Below, piece by piece: positions 25,230 through 35,655 of a stretch of DNA of 64,000 bases. The position numbers were made by a program, and so were the translations under genes. The first letter of the stretch is position 1, and the number at the start of each line of letters is the position of its first letter. The notes under the pieces are model-generated. The model was given only the letters and a program-made list of their open reading frames with translations, was not told the origin of the DNA and did not search any database. Origin of the DNA: Oscheius onirici (Eukaryota > Nematoda > Chromadorea > Rhabditida > Rhabditidae); assembly GCA_932521025.1 (NCBI GenBank), contig OW051468.1, positions 8,184,064 to 8,248,063 on the forward strand. Reading direction: 5' to 3'.

Positions 25230-26254
25230 AAAAAGTTTGTAGAGACTTGTAAGCACCCCTCCAGGTTCATTTCATCGTGACCTTAGTAAAATAAACGAGA
25301 TGTTTGTGAATACCAAAAAGCCTTGAAAGTGACCTTGTAGGTAAAGTTGCCTTCTCACTGTCACTTGTACAACACAACAAACCTGTTATCAGAGACAAAG
25401 GGTAGCCAGTAGGACTCTTCCCTTTTACCCATCTTTTTACGGTAATTTGAAAAGGATCCTTTTCGGGTCAATAACCCCGTGTTTGCTGCCTTCCCCACGT
25501 CGATTTATGATGCTTACAGTGGCTGTTTGGGAACGCCACGCGCACGCTACCACTTTATGTAAACATTTTTTTCTCTCTCCAAAAGTTGAAGAAAAACGTC
25601 AATTTTGATAAAAGAAAAAGTGACAAAACTTTGATCTTTCGTGCCAGGAAAACAAGGTTTCTCTGTCTTGCAGCGTGATCAATTCGGCCTCCCTGCCTAA
25701 GCCATGAGAGCGAGCGAAACACGTGCTTCTTCTGTTCCGCTCGGTGCTGCCACTCTCGCTATTTTTCTCCTGACGTCTCTTGTGACTCTCGCAGTTTTCG
25801 CAGTAATCTTCCCCCGAACCACAGTCAAAACAGCCTTTTTAATCAGTTTTCTCATTTTTTTCATTCCCTAAGAAGTTGGAAAATAAGAACGGATCCGAAA
25901 AAATAGGCTTATCTAATCAGACGACCGACCGACCAAAACTCTACCATTTTGACACATTTTCCGCCAATTTTCCCTCAATTTCGGGTTCATAAACGACCAA
26001 AATCCTCTCTTCAGCTAGTTTACCGCCGGAAGCCACTTTTTCAGCGTTAAGTGGCTTCATTTGGCAGGTGACCGACGTAAATTTGACCAGTTTGCCTTGT
26101 TTTACATCCTTTTTGGACCTTACAGCCTGGAAAAGCCTTTTTAAAACTATTTTAAAGTGCCTGAACTTTTTCCGTTGCCGTGGTAACGAGCAAATTCAAT
26201 CCTTGACTCAGATTCCATTACGTCTTCTCGAAAAACAAGTTTAGATCAGTAAAA
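25230..26254. other. intergenic region
   Basis: About 1 kb between cco-1 and hrdl-1, both on the plus strand. It holds the cco-1 3' UTR (AATAAA near 25290). No gene or repeat that I can support. Confidence 0.4.
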
Positions 26255-29200
26255 ATGGAACGCGAGCGGAGAAATTGGTTTATTGGGATGCTTTCCCGCA
26301 GTCCATTTCCATCTCTTGATTCATATATAGCTGGAAGTCTTATTTTGGCGACGATAGCCACAGGAAGTGTAATAAACACCGTCACGACACAGCCAGAGGT
26401 GATTTCAAGCAACAAACTGACAAAAGTGATCATTTTTAGTTACGACTTTTGTTAAAAGACGAAATAGCGAACCGCTCGACGTTATGGTTCGCGGATCGAC
26501 TGGAACCGAATTCTATCGACACAGTTTCTTCGAATATTGTAATACAAATATGTTACTATATTTATAGCAATCAACCACTCATCTGGGTAAGAATTCTTCC
26601 CAAAAATTATTTTGATTTCCTCATTTAGGTGGCCATGAACACGTACTTTGCTCAGCTGGCCCTAGTTGCAAAGATTCTTATACACTTTTTCTGTCGGGAA
26701 CTGACCAGAGCGGTGAGTCCAATTGGTTCTATTTTTTTTTGAACTGAACAAATTGTCGGATCTTCTTTATCTGGATACTTTGAGCCACAATTTGCTAGTA
26801 CAATAAAGGTTTGCTGGTCTGAAAATATATAATCGCAGCTCATAGAGACCAGCCGAAAAGTTACTGCGTTGAATACGGAACTCTAAATTCTCAAAGTCCC
26901 ATAATGCCTGTGGTTCTGTCCGTTACCTCAAACTAGTCAAGAGAGGTTAACTTTTGCTAGGATTAGATTGTAACTTTTGAACTGAAGTCTGAACTTGTTA
27001 GACTCGAAATAGTCGTGACACGCTAGATTCTGTCAGGGATGACGCATGTTCTCAGCGGCACCGCGACGAAATAGAACTGTTTTTAATAGAAATGTCATGA
27101 AATAGAAATTGTAACGAAATAGAACTGCTAATTGATGTCTTTGTAACAAAATAGAATAGAACCAAGAACTTGTCAAAGAACTTTTCCAGTTATATTTCGT
27201 AAGTTCTATTCTGTTACAGTTCTAATTAATTACATTTCTATTTCGCGACAAGTTCTATTTTGTTACAAGTTCTATTTCGTGGCATAAAAAAACAGTTCTA
27301 TTTCGTCGCGGTGCCGTTCTCAGCTTCGGGTTCTAGGTTTTGATAATTTTGATGTAGCGAGGGTATAACAGGAAGAGAATCAGAACGAGGGATAGGGCGA
27401 GAAGAACCACACTGATATGTAGATGGGAGAGGAGGACAGGCTGACCGGTTTGAAAGTACAGGCTTATCCGAAATAGCTTAAAGTTACAGAGTCACGTCGC
27501 CAGGGTAAAATAGAGCTTTGAGCTAGCAAATTGTTATGTTACTAGCAAGGTAAAGAAGAGACAATTGGCTTTCGGTTAATGTTGTCTCATTGAGAAAAAG
27601 AAAATTTTAGAAGTGGTCTTTTTTGCAGGAAGAAACCAATCTCCGGCATTCGTTTTTCTCCTTCTTGCTCTTCAGCACCGTCTTCCTAACAGCCGTCGCT
27701 TCGGCCAACCACGGCTACCTCGTCCTCACTTGGCTCATCTGGTTCGGATACACGGGATTCATGAACATTCTGCATGCCGTTGCATATCAGCGCTTCAAAT
27801 ACGTTCGTTTCTTTTAAATCTTTTGTTTAAATTTATCAAAATAGGTCGCTCCAGCTTCTGGAACGACTGGAGGCCGTCTATCGTGGCTCTGTTTCACTCT
27901 CTTCGCTATCTCCTACACCACTTTTCATCTAGTCGTCAAGTACCACGAAATGCTCTCAACCAGTCACTTTTTGTTCCTTCTCGTTGATGTGAGTTTTAGC
28001 CAAAAAATTATATTTTTTTGTCTCTTTTCAGAGTATTCTCTCCCTCCTCCGTGCCCTCCACGGTCTTTTGCGTTGTCTTTCAGCTTCCGAACAGTTTTCG
28101 TCGAAGCCAGATAGCGTCAGACACTTCAACTACTGGCTCGACTTTTGGATGTCACTCATCTGTGAATTTATCCAGATCTTTAACTTTGTATGGATAATTA
28201 TTTTCACAAAAGGTATCCGATTCAGGTTCATTTGATGTTGTACTCTCCCCTCGGCTTCAACGTGACTTGTATGTTCTTCTTCTACCACGTCAAGCAGTCG
28301 TACACGTAAGTTTTCTAGACAAACAATAAATCAAGGCCACTTTCTTCAGCAACATCACTAACACACTGGCTCGACACAGAAAACATCAACAGATTTTTAA
28401 GCACATTTTGGACACGTATCCCTGTGAAAAAGCCGAGGACGGAGACCTCTGCATCGGTAAGAACTAGCTCGTAAAGTCGATGACCATTCAATTCAGTGTG
28501 CTGGGAGAATCTCGGTCCGTCTAGACGTCTTCCCTGTGCTCACCAATTCCACGATTGGTGTTTGATGTGGTGGCTGGCTCAGGATGCTTCTTGTCCAACC
28601 TGTAGACGAGTCATTTTGGCGCCACAACCACCGCCACAACAGGCCAGCAACACGACAACAGTTCGCTTCGGAGGAGGGTGAGTCTTTGACTATTAAAGCG
28701 AGCCTCCCCCGGTACCCCTTTTGAATTTGCGCGCGCATTTTCTTCCGACTCCTGATTCAATGGTGTAGTGGTACTCTGCGTGGTTTACTATTTTTGAAGT
28801 ACTGGGTTCAGCACTTTGGCACTGTAATTGTCTTTTGCTTATTCGTTTACACGTCTTATAAAACATATTAACGAAGTAGCGAGTTAGACAGCAAAAGTCT
28901 GTGCATTCGATAATGATGCTGAAGCCAATTTATGTACCCAATCCCCGTTTTATATATGGATGTCGAAAGATATACATCCCCGAGTATTCCAGAGAAATGC
29001 AAAAAACATTATACGCATGTGGGAATCGAACCCCTGCTCTTTAGTTTTACAGTCAATAATGTTATCCACTAGGAGGTGGGGCCGATCCTCGGCGACGCAC
29101 ATGAGCTTCGCTAATCAGCTAATACACGGTGCTAATCAGCAAGCGGGGGAGGCTCGCTTTAATACTGAAAAGAGTTGGCTACTGGACCCGCGCTAGTGTT

Positions 29201-29962
29201 CGCCAAATCTATGCCAGTTCTGGGGAGTCATGAAAACCCATTTTGAACATAAGTTCAGCGTGGCAATATGAGACTATGTTCAAGTTTTTCTGAAAAATGG
29301 CCTTCTGCCGAAAAGGCGCCTTACTGGCTCAGATCCGGTCAACACTGGCACGAACCTGGTATACGGAGTCTTTCATCAAGGACGAATTCAGACAATTTCT
29401 TTCAGATTCGGTTTGTTGCGCTTCCCCCAATTCGCCATCGAAGTATCCTCAACACACAGTGTCTTCGGTCCTCTTCTTCGACGACACATTGCTCCTCACG
29501 ACGATTCTCAGCTCCAAGGAATGGCTCAGCAAGTCCGTGAAATGTTCCCTCAACTCGCTGTCGACGTCATTATCGAGGATCTCCGGATAAGCGGCTCTAC
29601 TCAGGCCACGATTGAGAACATTTTGGAGGGACGAGTCGGTTTTGTTGGGATTCAGGAGGAGGAGGTTTGAATGGGTTAAAGTCTTTCGAAAAAAGGATTC
29701 AGAGTGACGATGAGTCATGGCAAGGAAACGATGAGGCTCTGCAGGCAGTTGTTGAGGAGGAGGTAGCAAATTCGGCCACAGACTTCACATTTATGGACGA
29801 CGATCATCCTAATAGAGAATTTGCGAAGAGACGACGAGAAATGATAGCCAAATACAGGAGGTTCGTTTTGAAGAGCCGGGCCTTTTGAACCGATCGAATT
29901 TCAGGAAATACATCGAGTCCTCAAGTGGGAGAGATCTCCGCGCTCGTGGCATCCTGTCGTAG
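26255..29962 (+). CDS. hrdl-1: gp78/AMFR-like RING E3 ubiquitin ligase
   Basis: Thirteen exons: 26255-26398, 26468-26538, 26568-26586, 26629-26712, 27629-27802, 27845-27988, 28032-28187, 28226-28305, 28350-28456, 28497-28677, 29406-29664, 29703-29860, 29905-29962; all phases agree, 544 residues. The N-terminal half is multi-pass membrane. The RING-H2 finger reads CWENLGPSRRLPCAHQFHDWC...CPTCRR, and a CUE domain follows (QVREMFPQLAVDVIIEDL...ILEGR). This order, membrane domain then RING then CUE, is that of gp78, an ER-associated degradation ligase. Intron 2 is only 29 nt. Introns 4 and 10 hold inverted-repeat elements. Confidence 0.88.
27057..27315. mobile_element. MITE with 9-bp target duplication
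   Basis: 259 bp bounded by inverted ends starting GGCACCGCGACGAAATAG and ending with its complement; the arms match for ~27 bp, and further inside GAAATAGAACT-type motifs repeat in both orientations. Flanks carry a perfect 9-bp direct repeat GTTCTCAGC (27048-27056 and 27316-27324). A 9-bp duplication suggests a Mutator-like family. It lies in intron 4 of hrdl-1. Confidence 0.8.
28693..29162. mobile_element. inverted-repeat element with tRNA-like core
   Basis: A perfect 19-bp inverted pair, TTAAAGCGAGCCTCCCCCG and its complement, 470 bp overall, flanked by TA on both sides as in Tc1/mariner-type insertions. Inside, on the minus strand at about 29085-29018, is a tRNA-like stretch: TAGTGGATAACA (D-arm/A-box-like), a GACTGTAAAAC anticodon-like loop and GGTTCGATTCC (B box). 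The acceptor stem does not pair convincingly, so it is not called a tRNA gene. It lies in intron 10 of hrdl-1. Confidence 0.65.
29318..29352. repeat. fragment of the 46817-46998 MITE family
   Basis: GCGCCTTACTGGCTCAG then ATCCGGTCAACACTGGC, matching one arm of the inverted-repeat element near 46960-46998. It lies in the same hrdl-1 intron, just outside the tRNA-like element. Confidence 0.55.
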
Positions 29963-30301
29963 ATCATCCTGTCTGCCACATCTTTTTCCAATCAGACCCT
30001 CTCTTGCCTCAGACTTGTATCCTGTAGAGCTTTATTTTCCCCCTCCCCAGTTGTCACATGTTCATATCTGTACAGTCTATTGTGTATGTGTGCATAGACC
30101 GAGTCCTATCCTCTCGGCAAAAAATGGTTGTTCTCGTGTCCCGCGTGAGTATAAACTATTTCTTTCTGCCTTTTCTTAGTTTTTGGTCTTTTTTTGGACT
30201 CTTTGAAAAGCTCCTGCCATAATTGTTAGAACTTCCAGTCATAACCTCCTGCCGGATATTTGAAAACAGTGGGTAAAACTCCTTAGGGACGACTTGAACT
30301 T

Positions 30302-30637
30302 TTGATATTGAACTATTTTTGGCAGTTATCTGCTTTACTTGTTATGTCTAGTCTAAATCCAATTTGTACTTGTCAAGAATTCAAAAAACTTGTTTCGGAT
30401 CTTGAAGTATTTCGTCTGACCGGATCACATCCGAAGAGTCGAGAAAGTTGCGGCATCCTTGTTTCTCAAGCCGCGGGGCGGATTAAGTTAGCGAGAGGTG
30501 CCAAGGTAGACTGTCTGCACACGATCACTTTCTTCATCGACTCTTCATCGTTTCACCCGCTTGTGTTGACTATCCAGGTCAAAAGTTATCCTTACGACAA
30601 GACAAATTTTGCCATATTTTTAAGGCAGACCCTCTAG
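30302..30637 (+). CDS. hypothetical secreted-type open frame
   Basis: 111 codons open, with an internal ATG giving MSSLNPICTCQEF and containing CGILVSQAAGRIKLARGAKVD, reminiscent of a CUB-like beta-sandwich start. A TTTTTGGCAG acceptor-like site lies just inside the start of the frame, so it could be the final exon of an unseen gene. It is convergent with the secreted protein gene ending at 30689. Support is weak; it may also be a relic of the neighbouring secreted family. Confidence 0.25.
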   Translation: MILNYFWQLSALLVMSSLNPICTCQEFKKLVSDLEVFRLTGSHPKSRESCGILVSQAAGRIKLARGAKVDCLHTITFFIDSSSFHPLVLTIQVKSYPYDKTNFAIFLRQTL

Positions 30638-30688
30638 CAAAGTATAAAGATATGATTAGAGGATACACTCCGGAAGATTCGAATCTCT

Positions 30689-31187
30689 TCATTTCGCTAG
30701 CAAATAAACAATAAAGGCCACAATAGAGGTCGCGAAAGAAAAGACTGAGCTTCCTGCTCCTCCATGTCCTCCAGTATTCCCACTTGTACAATTTTTCGGC
30801 GTGACCGTTAGCGAAACCTTCATCGTCGAAGAATTGAACGATCTCATGTCTATGTAAATGTACGGAGGAGGCGAGTTTTCCTTTCTAAATTTGTCCTCCG
30901 TTCCTGTGGTCAGTTTTGTGAAGGATAGTTTAACACCACTCGAGTCTTTGATGTAGAGATAGTCGCCGTAAGACAAATCCTGCGCAGTTAGCTGGTAGAC
31001 TGCGTCACATTTGGAAAAGGAAAACTGAAAGGATTGATCATATTTCCAAGAAACTCACATAAAACGACTCGTTGGTATATATGAGAAATTGCTTGCTCCA
31101 AGTGTAGGTACTTTTTAGCGTCACATTATGCCACGATGAAAGAACAGCTGGAAGGAAGACCAGAAAAAGAGAGACGAATCGGAACAT
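30689..31187 (-). CDS. secreted, probably GPI-anchored CUB-like protein
   Basis: Exons 31187-31059 and 31024-30689 give 154 residues. Signal peptide MFRFVSLFLVFLPAVLSS. The core contains FSKCDAVYQL, YGDYLYIKDSSG and PPPYIYIDMRSF and ends with a Cys, then a Gly-rich linker (TGGHGGAG) and a C-terminal hydrophobic tail ending YLLAK, as in GPI-anchor signals. The layout and YxYxD pattern resemble nematode CUB-like proteins of innate immunity; this is inference. It is paralogous to the gene at 33263-33824, with the same intron position and Gly-rich linker. Confidence 0.7.
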
Positions 31188-32318
31188 CTCCCTGTAGAGA
31201 GCGCACTTTTTGACTCTGTGGACAGAACACTTATACTCGGTCTGCTAGTGATAACGGTCCAAGTGCAGCCAAAAGATCGTGAAGCGGCTTTGATTTCCAT
31301 TCGGGACGCCCCCATACTTTATCTGATTCACATTGCCATTTCGGTGTCGATGCTCTGATATGAAGGAGTTTCTTGACAAGTGACGTGATGTCTTTTGAAA
31401 TGGACCATCTAGTTACTCAGTCAAAGAGTGTGGCCTTTCGAAGAAGATCATAGCTCGAGAGCGAGTGCTCTGAGTAGTTTCCAGGTACGCCAAACGCGCG
31501 AACAAAATAACGTACAACAATACGACTTCGTCGTGCCGTCATAATCCTTTGTCTGTTCTTTACCGACAACTTTTCTGTTGTGATCGATGAACAGGATAAC
31601 AAGGAGTTTTGGAACAAAAAGAGTTTATTTAGAGAGAAAACAATAATAACCACTCTAGGTGGGGAAGTATCACAAATCTGGGTAAAGTGAGGACAATATT
31701 CAAATGGGAGAAGGTTTGGCGCCCGAATCGTAGGGATGCGGTAGCGCGGGAATTTGAATAAGGGAAAGGTCCCAACATTTTCCATTCTTATCTCCAACAT
31801 GTCCCTCTTTGATCCTCACTTTGCCTATCCCGAGCAGCAACAGAGGCGAACTATTGTTCCGACGCCAAGTCCAGAAAGTGACTTGCTATCCTTTACCATT
31901 TATGTGAACTACTGTTGACTTATTGTTAGACTGGATCCGACAAGTAAAAGGATAACTGCTAAAAACTCCAGGATCAAAAAGAACTCTGTTCAAAGCGTAA
32001 CGAAGGAACTGCCTTTATACGACGACACGACGTAATATAAATTTCGCAATAGAAGGTGCTGGTTCTCTTTCTGTTATTAAAGTATCGGGCGATTTGAACG
32101 GAAGCACTAGAGTTCGAAGCTAAAAACGAAACGAAAGGAAACTATATCGTTTCAAGACAAGAGAACGATGGTAGGTATAGTTCAGCAAGAACCACAAACT
32201 ATTCGTAGTTGAGTCTTGACATTTCGAAATTATCTTCTTTTTTTCACACCGAAAGAATACGCGAAGTAAAATTAGGTTCTTTATTATGGCATATGTTCAA
32301 GCAAAGTATCAATCACGA
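31188..32318. other. intergenic region
   Basis: About 1.1 kb. A 42-codon two-exon reading from ATG 31799 on the plus strand (MSLFDPHFAYPEQQQ) is possible but unsupported. Otherwise I see no gene. Confidence 0.3.
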
Positions 32319-32580
32319 TCACCAATTCCTTCTCAAATTCTCCCTCATCTTGTGCTGTTCATAGTACTTTCTCCAATACTCTCTGATCCCTTCGCCTGTG
32401 TTGATTTTCCTGGCTCCGTACCTTCTCGATCGTGAGTTCGGAACAAAGAAAAAGTAGTCTTCCGTCGAGTCCGTATCTGGATCTCATTGTGTAATTTAAC
32501 TTTCAAAACTAACCATAATAATCTTGTGCAAAAACGGCAAAGAAAATAGAGGCGAGAAGGAAAAGGGCGAAATGTTTCAT
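32319..32580 (-). CDS. small secreted basic peptide (74 aa)
   Basis: Exons 32580-32514 and 32476-32319. Signal peptide MKHFALFLLASIFFAVFA, mature part starting QDYYD and ending with a basic, aromatic helix: GEGIREYWRKYYEQ then RRNW. There are no cysteines. A related REYWKIL segment lies just upstream on the same strand at about 32790, suggesting a decayed tandem duplicate. It could be a neuropeptide-like or antimicrobial-type peptide; neither is shown. Confidence 0.6.
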
Positions 32581-32697
32581 GGCCGGCCGTCTGTTGCCTT
32601 GCTGACGTAAAAAGAGCTGCCATTTTATAGGCCGTTATCAATGCCGGAAGCAGGGGTTATTCAGTTCTTACTAACGATCACATTATGCTCCCCCTCA

Positions 32698-32840
32698 AGT
32701 GGACACACCCGCTTTGAGGTCTTGTTGAAGACTAAGGAAAGAGTCATCGAGTACCATTAGAGTCAGTTTTCTTCGATTGAAACTGTCCAGGATCTTCCAG
32801 TACTCTCTGACCACTTTCCTTCTGCAGGCTTCGAACTTTC
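32698..32840 (-). pseudogene. possible decayed duplicate of the small secreted peptide
   Basis: An open frame containing CRRKVVREYWKILDSFNRR, similar to the REYW-containing end of the neighbouring peptide, but without a signal exon. The matching 5' exon is not visible; the foldback element at 32932-33073 sits where it would be. Confidence 0.3.
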
Positions 32841-32931
32841 TAAGCAGAGATAGTCGGAGAGTCGGAGTTCTCTCGAAAGTAAAACAACACGCATAGGGTC
32901 TGTTCAAAAAAGAGGGATTACCGTAAGAATT

Positions 32932-33073
32932 TAGCTCTTCCCTTCGAGACCCACTTAGCATGCAAAAGTTGGATACTCAGCTAACTAATGCGAAAGATAC
33001 GCAGCGAACTTTGGAATTTGTTGGCTGAGTATCCAATGTTTGTGTGCTAAGTGGGTCTCGAAGGGAAGAGCTA
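32932..33073. mobile_element. foldback MITE, 142 bp
   Basis: Arms TAGCTCTTCCCTTCGAGACC... and the complementary ...GGTCTCGAAGGGAAGAGCTA match for about 55 bp with few mismatches, leaving a ~35-bp loop. Ends are TA, compatible with a Tc1/mariner-derived element. Confidence 0.7.
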
Positions 33074-33262
33074 AAATATTATCATAATCCATGTTATTTT
33101 TGAACCATACTAATGAAGATGTTGAGAGACTAATCAGACGAAAAAATGGGGACATTTTCTTTCGGGGTACGACGGGTGAACTGTAGGCAAGGGATAGTAA
33201 TGTCTTTCAGCTGCTATATGCACCTCACACAGTGTATTCAAAACTAATTGTGACCCAAAACT

Positions 33263-33824
33263 TTATTGAGAAATCAATAAAATCAGAAAGAATGTAACCG
33301 CTTTGAAAAGAGTACCAGCTGCTTTAGGATATCCATTTCCTCCATTTCCTCCAGTCCTACCCGTTCCTCCAGAGCACAGACTTTGCTTTACAGTAATGTT
33401 ATAACGCATTCCAGCCATGTTATACGTAGCAAAATCCATGTAGAGATAGGGAGGTTTCGAATCTCCATTCCTTTCGAGAGAATTTACCGTTCCTGGACTC
33501 GTGTAGTCGAGTGGTCGAGTCAGTTCATCTTCGACCAAGACACTATCTCTGGGATTCATTTGCTTGACCGAGACGGTGAAAGTGACTGGACAGGAAAGGT
33601 TGAACTAGATGGTAATGTATTCTTTTTTATCATAGAAACTCACAAAGTAGACTTCACGAACATAGGGCGGCATGGGTGGACTTGAATAATAAAATGTTCC
33701 CGAGAAGGTGATGTTTTTTAAAACTGTTGTCGCGCAATCTTTGAGCGATTCGTTACTTAAAAAAATGACAAAACAAACCACAGGATTGAGTAAGAATAAC
33801 GACGAGGAGCGAAAGTCGGAGCAT
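33263..33824 (-). CDS. secreted, probably GPI-anchored CUB-like protein, paralogue
   Basis: Exons 33604-33263 and 33755-33644 are clear; the signal exon from ATG 33824 (MLRLSLLVVILTQS) is less so, because its best donor leaves the phase one base off, so a shift or unseen junction exists. The core has NLSCPVTFTVSV, SKPPYLYMDFATY and a Cys, then a Gly-rich linker (TGRTGGNGGNG) and hydrophobic tail VTFFLILLISQ. Same plan as the gene at 30689-31187. Confidence 0.6.
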
Positions 33825-33829
33825 GACAA

Positions 33830-35655
33830 AGGTGACTAGAAGGTCATCAGAAATGCTGTTTTATAGGGACGAAAGACGTTTGCTCTTGATAAGGGAGATG
33901 AAAAAAAGAATGACGACTATAGAGCATTGAGTGGGTCGTCTGCGTAGTCTGCGGCTATTGAGTCAAAAAAGACCCTTTTGAAAGTTCAATCATTGTGAAC
34001 GTTCACTCCTTTACATACAATGACTAACACTTGATGTCACTATCGCTGTCATCGGGTGTCGAGCATTTTCTTCAAAGAGAGTTACACTATTTGTCTCCTC
34101 GGACTGGTCTTTTTCTTCGGTAGCCACATGAGCCAGATGTAAGCAATTGAGGAACAGACGCAGTTGGATGAGAATCTAACAAGTCAGGCCTTCTGACTTC
34201 CGGAGAAATCCTTCTTGATCTGATCACTGACTGATTCTTAGACTCATTGGAACTAGTCTTTAGAAGAAAGTCGAACGTCTTCCAGAATGGTCAGAGTCGT
34301 CTTTTTCGCTGGGAAGAATTGGCAGAGTAATTTCTGGTAGGAGTGTCCCGAATCAGCAGTCAGTTCCGAGGTATATCCACCGAGACAATTTGTTAGTTAC
34401 AGCAGTACGAGCATGCTTCAAGAAAATTCTTACTCTATCTTCGTCGCAAGACCCATTGCCGCAAATATAGCGTGAACTTAGCCAGGTAAGCAGTGTAAAT
34501 CTGACACTTTTGTGAGCTTATCGGGTCACGCAGCAAACATTTTAAAGGATGAGATACTAGGATTTGAAAAGCAGAGTAACCCTTCACTTTTCTCACGAAA
34601 CAACGTGTTGACCTCATCGCTAAGCCCCCGCGCGGAAAGGAAATAAACTATGAAAAGTGTCCCCCCATCTCTTCCGGAGTGTCTGTGTTTGAGCTGCAGC
34701 TTACCAACTCTCGAACTGTGGCTGGCGTAATTCCCACGGATTAGGCAGCCCTCCTGGACAAACAGACAGCTTCCGAAACCTTCTTCGATTCCCGTATTTT
34801 CTCAGCCAATTGACGGTTTTTTCTACTGTTAGGTTAGTTTCCGAACCTGTCAATCAAGAACCAAAGAAACTCTACGTTCAAGCCTTTCTTGACCCTTGAT
34901 TCATCTTTTTACCTATCCCACTCACAATGCTGTTCCTTGAAACGATTCAGAGCAGAATGTTCTACCAAACCAGCCGTCTACGACGGCTTTCGCCGCCCTT
35001 TGCGCCTGCGGCGCTCACGTACGTAACAACGGCCGTCCAAGTTTTGACACCATTGCGCTTTAGATGGTTTAGATTCCCCCAGACGCGTTCCCCTCAAAAA
35101 ACTATCTCGTTCGATAAAAGATTAACATGACAAAACTTGACATGTTACGCTAGGCTCGACAACTGCGGACACCACTACAGACAGACAGACGGACACCATT
35201 GCACTTTAGTAAAGAAAGATAGGTACATCGTTGTCAAGAAGCCAAAAAGGCTACTTATTTAACTTTGAGTTTTTCTAGATCAGAAATGACAAGTTTAAGC
35301 TAAAAGAAGCTGTAATCCCTTTTCAGTTATTTAAAACGATGATTCAACAGTTGTTGCTTCTGATTCTCTTCCAAACTTTATTTCTGCATTGGTTTCTTCA
35401 CAGGAAATGAAAGCATAATCGTTTCCGAAACGCCATGAATAGGTTTCCTTTTCATTGTTTCGCTCATCAGACTTTTCGATTGAACCTTCCTTTAAAATCG
35501 ATGATGAGAGTCTCTCTGTTTGAGTAGAACAGTTTCCCTCACGGCAGAGTAGTTCACTCCCTTCTCCTTCTCTTTGCACACTTCTAGGCGTTCCTTTGAT
35601 ATTGGTTCTGGAATCAGTTTCAGAGATCGACCACGACTCGGCTACCCCCACCACG
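33830..35655. other. intergenic region with simple repeats
   Basis: About 1.8 kb without a gene that I can support. Near 34975-35020 is a GC-rich palindromic patch (CCGTCTACGACGG, then CGCCTGCGGCGC) and near 35175 an ACAGACAGACAGACGG microsatellite. A related pairing of a GTCTGTCTGTC run with an ACGACGCCGGC patch occurs in a myotubularin intron at about 50640-50860, suggesting a shared repeat. Confidence 0.4.

Noticed and set aside
29018-29085. Candidate tRNA gene on minus strand
   Set aside because: Good T-arm but no convincing acceptor stem; treated as a tRNA-derived part of a transposable element.
31417-31800. 127-codon minus-strand frame
   Set aside because: Composition is not protein-like and no splice context or domain supports it.
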